Assembly (NCBI GenBank): GCA_041664945.1
Contig: JBAYJY010000014.1
Span: forward strand, 1-42,992
DNA: 42,992 nt
Source of the DNA: JBAYJY01 sp041664945
Lineage (GTDB): Bacteria > UBP15 > UBA6099
Direction: 5' to 3'
Part shown: positions 1 through 5,652 of the stretch, piece by piece
Numbering within the stretch: position 1 is the first letter of the stretch
How the letters are laid out: each line of letters opens with the position of its first letter
Notes under the pieces: generated by a model
What the model was told of the DNA's origin: nothing
Databases searched by the model: none
What the model saw: only the letters and a program-made list of their open reading frames with translations
Made by a program: the position numbers and the translations under genes

Positions 1-1
1 G

Positions 2-142
2 TTGAAAACGGAATCGGAGTATGAAGCCGCCGGCCGCTGATGGTTCAGGCAGAAGGGCGGCGGAAAGATCCTATGTATAAAACTCGACAGCGGCGGAAAA
101 CTGATTCTTAAAAAAGCGAACGGCGCGAAGGGCAGCGAATAA
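2..142 (+). pseudogene. C-terminal end of an unknown gene, interrupted by an in-frame TGA
   Basis: Reading from base 2 the frame is open for 12 codons, meets TGA at 38-40, then stays open in the same frame to TAA at 140-142. The part after the TGA reads like the end of a soluble beta-rich domain (contains GGGKILCIKLDSGGKLILKK). The short part before the TGA (LKTESEYEAAGR) loosely resembles a stretch of the exported protein encoded at 278-1453 (LKFDLSESAYKEAG). Either a nonsense mutation broke the gene, or the real gene ends at 40 and the rest is chance. I see no SECIS-like evidence for selenocysteine. The gene begins outside the window. Confidence 0.3.
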
Positions 143-277
143 GATAGACGGGCTTGTCCGGCTTTAGCAACCGCGATTCCGGCGTCTTTCAGCGCGGAGC
201 GCCTTTGCCGGGGCGAGCGCTCGCCGCTTTCTCTATTTCTGACCCTATCGTCCCTGAAATTTTGAATCTCCTAAGGT
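143..277. other. intergenic region with a perfect 14-bp palindrome
   Basis: No gene is seen. A perfect palindrome, GGCGAGCGCTCGCC, lies at 212-225 and is followed by a weakly T-rich stretch. It sits where transcripts from the left fragment and from the minus-strand gene at 278-1453 would converge, so it may help end them, but there is no loop and no clean T-run. Confidence 0.3.
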
Positions 278-1453
278 TCATTCCCCGCAATTAATTTCCT
301 CATTCGGGCAGCCGGTAAAGTCATTTGGAAACAGTGTCAATTCCGTCATGCACATGTTGCAGCCGGGGTCTCCAGTGGCTTTCACCGTGATTTTGTACGT
401 TTGAGAATCGCCGCTGTTTCCGGCGCCGATCGCCAATGTTCCCGGCGCGCAACTCGAATTCGCCTGCTCAAGCGTTTTCCCTTTGCAGCCTTCTTGTTCA
501 GCGCATGGCCCTATGTATTTATCCAGCAAAGCAGGGGTTAATGCGTATGCTCCGTTGTCAGCCATATATGTTTCCTCGGCGGATTTGAGGTTATCGAGAA
601 AGAGCATGCAGTTCATATATTCGGCCCGCGGCCCGGCTTCAAGAATATCCTTCATCTGAGTTTCAATAAGGGGCTGCCTGTAAAAAAAATCTATCGAAGG
701 GCCTCTTGCGAGAAAAAGAAGATCGGCGTCGAATTCATCCTTCGGCGGGATGTCATAAACAGGGCCGGCCTCCTTATATGCGGACTCGCTCAGGTCGAAT
801 TTCAGCGTGTTAAAATCGTCCGAGGGTTTCAATATCATCACGACCGTCTCAACGCCGTTCTTGTTCGGCAACTGCACGGCTATTCTGTTTCCGCTGATGA
901 CTTTGAACTTTCCCTCGCCGCCGTAATTAGGCAATCGTAAAGACGGGAACAGAACTTTTCCGTCTTCCTTAAAATCCATGAATTGAACTGCGGGCATGTT
1001 CCATGTCCCTTCAAATCCTGTCCTGTTCTCGCTGCCCCGCGGCCTGTATAAAAACAACATGGTCTCGTTCATAGTGACTTGGAGAAAATATTCGGGGCCT
1101 GCTTTTTCAAGGGCCAGTTTCAACACATCTCCGCCGGGGCTTTTCGCAGTCGCATCTGTATCGCTGTTCTTTTTGAACAGCCATTCCTCGTAAGCCTTCT
1201 CATTAAATGGGGGAAAGGCTCGCAGAAGCCGCATTTTAACGAAACCGTCATCCGTAATTTCGAGCGCTACGGGCGAACCGGGCATGCTCATGCCGTATGG
1301 AAGCCACTTTCCCGCCATTTTTTTCATTACCGCGGTCGCGGAGTCGCCGCTGCCATCTTGATCCGCCGCTCCAGCCGTCGCGCATATTCCATTGAAGCTA
1401 AAAAGCGCCGCGAGGAAAGCGGCAATAAACACCAATTTATATATCTTTGCCAT
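278..1453 (-). CDS. exported protein with a type IV pilin-like C-terminal region
   Basis: The 391-residue product starts with a signal peptide: charged MAKIYK, a hydrophobic core to about residue 24, and an AGAAD stretch suiting signal peptidase I. No lipobox is seen. The middle (about 40-260) is a beta-rich region I do not recognise. The last 120 residues resemble a type IV pilin or pseudopilin head: a helix with AEETYMADNGAYAL, the usual pilin signature after the N-terminal helix, then a Cys-rich end with eight cysteines suited to disulfides outside the cytoplasm. The hydrophobic pilin helix and prepilin site are absent, so it is not a normal pilin. GGAGAT lies 8 bases before the ATG, which fixes the start. 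It is a single gene. Exported location is fairly sure; the role is unknown. Confidence 0.75.
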   Translation of the reverse strand: MAKIYKLVFIAAFLAALFSFNGICATAGAADQDGSGDSATAVMKKMAGKWLPYGMSMPGSPVALEITDDGFVKMRLLRAFPPFNEKAYEEWLFKKNSDTDATAKSPGGDVLKLALEKAGPEYFLQVTMNETMLFLYRPRGSENRTGFEGTWNMPAVQFMDFKEDGKVLFPSLRLPNYGGEGKFKVISGNRIAVQLPNKNGVETVVMILKPSDDFNTLKFDLSESAYKEAGPVYDIPPKDEFDADLLFLARGPSIDFFYRQPLIETQMKDILEAGPRAEYMNCMLFLDNLKSAEETYMADNGAYALTPALLDKYIGPCAEQEGCKGKTLEQANSSCAPGTLAIGAGNSGDSQTYKITVKATGDPGCNMCMTELTLFPNDFTGCPNEEINCGE

Positions 1454-1563
1454 AGCGATATCTCCATTTATCTCAGATTGACAGGTTTTCTCAAATCAAC
1501 TCTGATTTGAATTTATCCTTATCAGAAGCAAGGAGAGGCATCCACCCTGCAAGGCAATTGTAA

Positions 1564-1604
1564 GGGAAAGGAATATTCGGGTCAAACTGGAACCGTCCTT
1601 TCCC
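1564..1604. repeat. perfect 9-bp inverted repeat in an intergenic region
   Basis: GGGAAAGGA at 1564-1572 is mirrored by TCCTTTCCC at 1596-1604 with a 23-base loop. It lies in the 225-base space between the divergent genes at 278-1453 and 1679-2077, so it could be an operator or leader structure. A TTGACA occurs at 1654-1659, but no -10 box stands at the right distance; TTGCTG (1669) with TAAAAT (1693) is an alternative weak promoter. Confidence 0.35.
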
Positions 1605-1678
1605 GGTCGCCTATGCGCTTAATTCAAATATTTGTCTGATCAACAGGCGGGAGTTGACAAAAAGCGAGTTGCTGACGG

Positions 1679-2077
1679 ATGGAGCGATGTGTTAAAATGC
1701 AAATAATGCCGCAAAGAGCGAAAAGCCTTTTTAAAATAACAGTGATTGTGAGCGTTCCAATATTAGCTTGCGTTCTTGTGATGTTCTATGCAAATCCATT
1801 AGCTTTGGTTTTATATCTGATAAATGGAAATATTGAGTCGTTTGATGGACCTTTGGCAATGGATCGTTATCTTTGGAAGTTGACGATAATACTGACCTTC
1901 CCATTTATCGCATGTTCTTCAATCGGGTTCTTTCTTTACAACAAGAGCGGGGAATTAAAACTGACTTTCAAGATTATTTATATTTTGACGCTTATTTCAT
2001 CCTTGTTTTGGATGCACATTCTTAAAATAGATTACTTTTTCGAACTGTTATTCTTCAAAGCGAAACTGTTCGGTTGA
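1679..2077 (+). CDS. small hydrophobic membrane protein of unknown function
   Basis: The product of up to 132 residues has three or four probable membrane helices, at about residues 18-50 (one or two helices), 66-88 and 96-115, and no recognised motif. The start is unsure. ATG at 1679 follows a weak GACGG, and in-frame ATGs at 1697 and 1706 (MPQRAK) are possible; the basic stretch QRAKSLFK would then directly precede the first helix. The coding sequence is clearly richer in A and T (many ATT, TTA, AAA codons) than the GC-rich genes around it, which suggests recent acquisition or a fast-evolving orphan. I do not recognise the family. Confidence 0.55.
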   Translation: MERCVKMQIMPQRAKSLFKITVIVSVPILACVLVMFYANPLALVLYLINGNIESFDGPLAMDRYLWKLTIILTFPFIACSSIGFFLYNKSGELKLTFKIIYILTLISSLFWMHILKIDYFFELLFFKAKLFG

Positions 2078-2101
2078 TTTTTCGAAGCAAAATTTTACAT
2101 T

Positions 2102-2122
2102 GGAAGCGCCTCTCTCTCGCTT
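2102..2122 (+). terminator. possible hairpin terminator
   Basis: GGAAGCG, a 7-base loop, then CGCTTCC form a 7-bp hairpin starting 25 bases after the stop codon of the membrane protein gene. There is no T-run after it, so efficient intrinsic termination is uncertain. Confidence 0.35.
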
Positions 2123-2242
2123 CCGGATGTGTATTTCATAAGCAACATGCGAGAATGAAATGAAATGGCGAGTAACAAGTAACGGGAACTCAGAAAAATG
2201 AAAAGCCAAAAAGAAATAAAGGCTACGATATATACGTGCATC

Positions 2243-2285
2243 GAGATCTGGGTTGCCGCGCTTGCTTCGCGGGCTAACAATGACG
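2243..2285 (-). repeat. dispersed repeat of the CGTCATTG...GAAGCAA kind
   Basis: On the minus strand this begins CGTCATTG and continues to CGCGAAGCAA. The same two blocks, with similar spacing, recur at 34108-34150 on the plus strand. Both copies are intergenic. Such elements are common as non-coding dispersed repeats in many bacteria. Confidence 0.45.
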
Positions 2286-2299
2286 TGTTATTCGAAAGA

Positions 2300-2371
2300 G
2301 CGGAAAACGGGATTCGAACCCGCGACCCTCAGCTTGGGAAGCTGATGCTCTACCAACTGAGCTATTTCCGC
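2300..2371 (-). tRNA. tRNA-Gly (anticodon CCC)
   Basis: A full cloverleaf folds on the minus strand: 7-bp acceptor GCGGAAA/TTTCCGC, D-arm GCTC/GAGC, anticodon stem TCAGC/GCTGA with loop TTCCCAA, a 5-base variable region, and T-arm GCGGG/CCCGT around TTCGAAT. The anticodon CCC reads GGG glycine codons. The base after the acceptor is T, the discriminator usual for bacterial tRNA-Gly. The 3' CCA is not encoded and must be added after transcription. Confidence 0.95.
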
Positions 2372-2382
2372 TTACGATATCT

Positions 2383-2410
2383 ATTCTAACCGCTGACGCC
2401 GCGAAGTCAA
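2383..2410 (-). promoter_or_regulatory. promoter of tRNA-Gly
   Basis: On the minus strand TTGACT, a 16-base spacer, and TAGAAT stand so that transcription would begin about five bases before the mature 5' end of the tRNA. This is a near-consensus housekeeping sigma promoter and fits a short tRNA leader. Confidence 0.7.
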
Positions 2411-2520
2411 TATTTCATCGCCGTGTTTGGCAACTGTTTGCGGATAGCCGTCTTGGCAATTTCTTTTAAGTCTTCAGCCTTAAGGCCCAACGCCGCATTT
2501 ATTACAAAGGTATATGGGGC

Positions 2521-2552
2521 TTGACAACAAACCGAGGGAAATGAGTTATAAT
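2521..2552 (+). promoter_or_regulatory. promoter of the zinc-ribbon membrane protein gene
   Basis: A perfect TTGACA (2521-2526) and a perfect TATAAT (2547-2552) are 20 bases apart, longer than the ideal 17. GTTATA two bases earlier would give 18. The gene's ATG is 65 bases downstream, leaving a structured leader. Confidence 0.6.
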
Positions 2553-2564
2553 ATTGTGAGCTTG

Positions 2565-2606
2565 TCCGGAGAGGACGGGTTTTACGCCATTCAAGCCGTC
2601 CCCGGA
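2565..2606 (+). promoter_or_regulatory. leader hairpin touching the ribosome binding site
   Basis: TCCGG-AGA-GGACGG (2565-2578) pairs with CCGTCC-CCGGA (2596-2606): eleven base pairs with a three-base bulge and a 17-base loop. The right arm ends within the GGAAGGA ribosome binding site for the ATG at 2617. The hairpin begins a few bases after the predicted transcription start, so it could control translation or mRNA stability. Confidence 0.45.
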
Positions 2607-2616
2607 AGGATACGAT

Positions 2617-3102
2617 ATGGAATGTAAAAAATGCGGCAAAATGATTGATATGCGCAAAGAGCTTAAGTTCTGCTCCGGCTGCGGCGCCGAGATTATCGAG
2701 GAGAAACCCGCGCCCAAGCTCATCACGCGCGAGCGGGCCGGCGCGCGCAATCCGATTATCACCGAGCGCGCGGTCGAGCTGGACACGCGGACGAGAGTCT
2801 TTTATCTATGCTCGATTGTCGGCTTTTTTGTTGCGCTCATCATGGTCCAGTTCAGCATCGCTTCGGTTCTCACGGCGTTTCTTTTAGCTGTTCCGGGCGG
2901 GGCGCTGATCGGCATTTTCTGCGTCATCGCCGTGTCGAAAACCGGGCCGGCTTTGAAAAACCAGATCAATGAAAGTTTCTGGTTCATTCCTGTTAAAGGG
3001 CCGGGCCGCGGTTTTGTCGAGGGGCTCGCCTCTGCGCTTCCGCTCATGGGAAAGCTGCCTCAGGATGCCGCGAAACCCGCTGATAAGAGCAGGAAAAAGT
3101 AA
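2617..3102 (+). CDS. zinc-ribbon membrane protein, unknown function
   Basis: The 161-residue product opens with a zinc ribbon: CKKC at residues 3-6 and CSGC at 19-22, four cysteines able to hold one zinc. A charged linker with several Arg follows, then two adjacent membrane helices at about 65-86 and 88-110, and a basic cytoplasmic tail ending in KSRKK. The ribosome binding site GGAAGG is well placed before the ATG. This layout (cytosolic zinc ribbon tethered to a helical hairpin) is common among uncharacterised bacterial proteins and gives no firm function. It is transcribed alone from its own promoter. Confidence 0.75.
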   Translation: MECKKCGKMIDMRKELKFCSGCGAEIIEEKPAPKLITRERAGARNPIITERAVELDTRTRVFYLCSIVGFFVALIMVQFSIASVLTAFLLAVPGGALIGIFCVIAVSKTGPALKNQINESFWFIPVKGPGRGFVEGLASALPLMGKLPQDAAKPADKSRKK

Positions 3103-3155
3103 CGCCGCCCTGCGCGAGCATTTGTTTTGTTCATGATTCAGAATATTTCGTTAGC

Positions 3156-3175
3156 AGGGCACAGCATGCTGCGCA
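3156..3175. repeat. palindromic repeat copy A (GCAGCATGCTGC family)
   Basis: An imperfect palindrome centred on CAGCATGCTG, read as GGGCACAGCATGCTGCGC. Related copies lie at 3291-3316 (reverse), 12144-12167 and 37011-37033. All are between or just before genes, as expected for a REP-like element. Confidence 0.5.
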
Positions 3176-3231
3176 CATACGGCGCCCCCAACAGCATCGC
3201 GTTTCATTCGTTCTGAACAATTGCCTCGCGT

Positions 3232-3256
3232 CCTATCGGCGGATTCGAAATAAATG
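3232..3256 (+). repeat. intergenic repeat of the CCTATnGGCGGATTCG family
   Basis: CCTATCGGCGGATTCG followed by an AT-rich tail that runs straight into a TATAAT (3259-3264). Related sequences occur at 21229, 24537, 26031 and 26144, all intergenic. Confidence 0.4.
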
Positions 3257-3290
3257 TGTATAATTAATGCCAAGTCGCTTTCAAAATGCG

Positions 3291-3316
3291 CGGGGCGCAA
3301 CATGTTCTTCCCTGCG
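3291..3316 (-). repeat. palindromic repeat copy D, reverse orientation
   Basis: On the minus strand it contains ACATGTTGCGCCCCGCG, closely matching the right half of the copy at 12144-12167 (GCATGTTGCGCCCCTGCG). It lies in the leader of the epimerase gene that starts at 3379. Confidence 0.4.
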
Positions 3317-3378
3317 AGCGCGTCAGATTGCGACTGAGAGATGAGACCAAGGTTTGTTGTCTCCGGGAGGGCGGCCGA

Positions 3379-4383
3379 ATGGCGTGGGAAAAACGCGAAG
3401 CATCGCTTGAAGAGTTGAAGGGCGCGCGGGTGTTGCTGACCGGCGGCGCGGGATTCATCGGAATCGCGCTCGCGCGGCGGCTGGCAGGCGTCGCGGAGAC
3501 GGTGATTTTCGACGCGCTGCCCGCGGACGCGCTTCGCGACAGGCTCGCCGCTGCGGATGTCGACTCCGAGTTCCAGACGGGCGATGTGCGTTTGCAGTCC
3601 GACGTCGCGAAAGCGGCCGCCGGCTGCACCCACATCCTTCACCTCGCTTCCGTGGCGGGCGTCGACTCGGTGATGTCGCGGCCGCTCGAAACGATGGAGG
3701 TCATTTCCGAGGGCACGCTCAACGTTCTGCGTGTCGCTGAAAAGCTAACCGGGTTCAAACGGCTCGTCAATTTCTCGACGAGCGAGGTTTTCGGCGACAT
3801 GGCGTTCAAGCTGTCCGAGGGTGAGCCGACGGCGCTTGGCGCGGTCGGGCAAAGCCGGTGGACGTATGCCGTCAGCAAACTCATGGCGGAACATCTCGTT
3901 TACAACTACCACAAGGTGCGCGGCCTTCCCGCCGCCTCCATCCGTCCCTTCAACATCTACGGGCCCGGCCAGATAGGCGAGGGCGCGATCCACCACTTCG
4001 TCAAATGCGCCATCAAGGCCGAAGACCTGACTATACACAACGACGGCACGCAGATTCGCGCGTGGTGTTACATAGACGACCTCGTCGAAGGCGTTCTGCT
4101 CGCGTTGACGCTCGATGCGGCGGTCGGCCACTCGTTCAACATCGGCAACCCGCGCAGCACGATAACCATCTACAACCTCGCGCGAGAGATCAAGGACCTC
4201 GCCGGCTCGGAATCGGAGATCAAATTTGTCGACTGGCCGTTTCAGGACATCGACCTTCGCGTTCCGAACATCGACAAGGCGCGGGCGACTCTCGGATTCG
4301 CCCCTCAGGTGGAGTTGCGCGATGGAATCATCAAAACAATCGACTGGTACCGCGACAAACTCGGCAGGGGGGCTGCGCATTGA
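3379..4383 (+). CDS. NAD-dependent nucleotide-sugar epimerase/dehydratase
   Basis: The 334-residue protein is an extended short-chain dehydrogenase/reductase acting on a nucleotide sugar in the cytoplasm. Visible marks are the NAD-binding TGGAGFIG near residue 20, a catalytic Tyr163-x3-Lys167 pair in YAVSK, the conserved RPFNIYGPGQ stretch and a conserved GxxxxIGNP segment near the substrate site. The exact reaction (4-epimerase, 4,6-dehydratase or UDP-xylose synthase type) cannot be settled. A longer frame reaches back to 3286, but ATG 3379 is preceded by GGGAGG at good spacing and matches the family's usual start. It opens a surface-sugar operon; the acyltransferase follows after 35 bases. 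Confidence 0.88.
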   Translation: MAWEKREASLEELKGARVLLTGGAGFIGIALARRLAGVAETVIFDALPADALRDRLAAADVDSEFQTGDVRLQSDVAKAAAGCTHILHLASVAGVDSVMSRPLETMEVISEGTLNVLRVAEKLTGFKRLVNFSTSEVFGDMAFKLSEGEPTALGAVGQSRWTYAVSKLMAEHLVYNYHKVRGLPAASIRPFNIYGPGQIGEGAIHHFVKCAIKAEDLTIHNDGTQIRAWCYIDDLVEGVLLALTLDAAVGHSFNIGNPRSTITIYNLAREIKDLAGSESEIKFVDWPFQDIDLRVPNIDKARATLGFAPQVELRDGIIKTIDWYRDKLGRGAAH

Positions 4384-4418
4384 GGCGGTTCGGAACCCAC
4401 GGCGACGGCGCTTTTTCG

Positions 4419-4904
4419 ATGAGCGATTTCAAGTCGCTCGGCGATAACGTCGTTATCGAGGCCGGAGTTATGGTTTTCCAGCCAGAAACAATCGAGATCG
4501 GCGACAACGTTTACATAGGGCACATGACGATACTGAAGGGCTACCCGGGCGGAACGTTGCGGATAGGCAACGATACCTGGATCGGGCAGCAGTGTTTCCT
4601 GCACGGCGGCGGCGGGCTGGAGATCGGCTCGCGAATCGGGATCGGGCCGGGAGCGCGGTTTCTGACGTCGGACCACGAGGACGACGGCTCCGGCGGCCCG
4701 CTGCTGGATATGCCGCTCAGGTTCGCGAAGGTGACTCTTGAGGACGAATGCCACATCGGCGCGTCGGCGACGATATTGCCGGGCGTGACCATCGGGCGCG
4801 GCGCGCAGGTCGCCGCGGGCGCGGTTGTAGCGGCGGACGCGCCTCCGCTCGCGGTTGTAGCGGGCGTTCCGGCGCGCGTCATCCGCATGAGAGGGAAAAA
4901 TTGA
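4419..4904 (+). CDS. hexapeptide-repeat acyltransferase (acetyltransferase)
   Basis: The 161-residue protein consists almost wholly of left-handed beta-helix hexapeptide repeats (IGDNVYIG, IGNDTWIG, IGSRIGIG, IGASATILPGVTIG) and ends with VVAGVPARVIR, a hallmark of sugar O- or N-acetyltransferases that form trimers and use acetyl-CoA. The SDHED segment holds the usual catalytic His. It probably acetylates the sugar made by the upstream epimerase. ATG 4419 fits the family start (MSDFKSLG); a TTG at 4380 overlapping the previous stop is possible but would add 13 residues. Its stop overlaps the start of the next gene by four bases. Confidence 0.85.
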   Translation: MSDFKSLGDNVVIEAGVMVFQPETIEIGDNVYIGHMTILKGYPGGTLRIGNDTWIGQQCFLHGGGGLEIGSRIGIGPGARFLTSDHEDDGSGGPLLDMPLRFAKVTLEDECHIGASATILPGVTIGRGAQVAAGAVVAADAPPLAVVAGVPARVIRMRGKN

Positions 4905-5623
4905 CTGACGCAAAAAAATACGATTTCTCTGTTTCGCTGCTCATTCCCGCCTACAACGAAGAGGAGAACCTTACGCGGAATCTGCCGGTCATGATCGGCG
5001 CGCTCGACTCGTTCGTAAACGATCTGGAAGTCATCATTGTAGACGACGGCAGCGTGGACGGCACCGTCCGCGTTGTCGAGGAATTCGCGGCGAAAGACCC
5101 GCGCATCAAACTTGTGCGGCATGAAAAAAATCTCGGCCCCGGCAGCGGCATCATCACTTTGGCGTCTCTCGCGACCCGCGATATCATTCTTTTTCTTCCG
5201 GCGGACATCGCAATGCGGCTCGAACAGCTTCCGCGTTACTTCGACGCTATTCAGAATGTCGATTTCGTTGTCGGCGTCAGCTCCGCACGCTCGGACTATA
5301 CGCCGTTCCGCAAGCTCGCTTCCTTCGTCTACATCAAATTCATAAAACTTCTGTTCAAACTTCCTATGCGCCAGTTTAACTATGTGAATGTGTATCGGCG
5401 CGAGGTCCTTCAAAAATGTCCGCCGACAATAAACGGAGTTTTTATTTCGGTTGAGATGCTGGTGAAGGCGATGGACGCCGGTTTCCGCTATGCGGAGGTC
5501 GACGTCGATTACGTGCCGCGTGAATTCGGCGTCGCCTCTTGCGGCAAAACGTCCGTGATTCTCGATACGATCAGGGAAGCGCTGAGGTTCTATTTCAAGA
5601 AGCGACGCGGCCGAATCTCCTGA
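4901..5623 (+). CDS. family 2 glycosyltransferase, polyprenyl-phosphate sugar synthase type
   Basis: The 240-residue protein has a GT2 fold: SLLIPAYNEEENL at the nucleotide site, VIIVDDGSVDGT with the first acidic pair near residue 49, and a PADI motif where dolichol-phosphate mannose synthase-like enzymes have D-x-D. It has no membrane tail. The reaction is likely transfer of a sugar from a nucleotide donor to undecaprenyl phosphate on the inner membrane face. The start is TTG 4901, with AGAGGG five bases before it, overlapping the previous stop. YfhO-like membrane proteins follow directly, the order known from CsbB-YfhO of Bacillus, where GT2 makes the lipid-linked sugar and YfhO uses it outside. 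Confidence 0.83.
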   Translation: MTDAKKYDFSVSLLIPAYNEEENLTRNLPVMIGALDSFVNDLEVIIVDDGSVDGTVRVVEEFAAKDPRIKLVRHEKNLGPGSGIITLASLATRDIILFLPADIAMRLEQLPRYFDAIQNVDFVVGVSSARSDYTPFRKLASFVYIKFIKLLFKLPMRQFNYVNVYRREVLQKCPPTINGVFISVEMLVKAMDAGFRYAEVDVDYVPREFGVASCGKTSVILDTIREALRFYFKKRRGRIS

Positions 5624-5652
5624 CCGCCGCCGCGAAGGTGATCCGGAACTAC

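Noticed and set aside
38..40. TGA at 38-40 as a selenocysteine codon
   Set aside because: No recognisable SECIS hairpin and no known selenoprotein context (Gly-Arg-x-Trp). A mutation or a true gene end is simpler.
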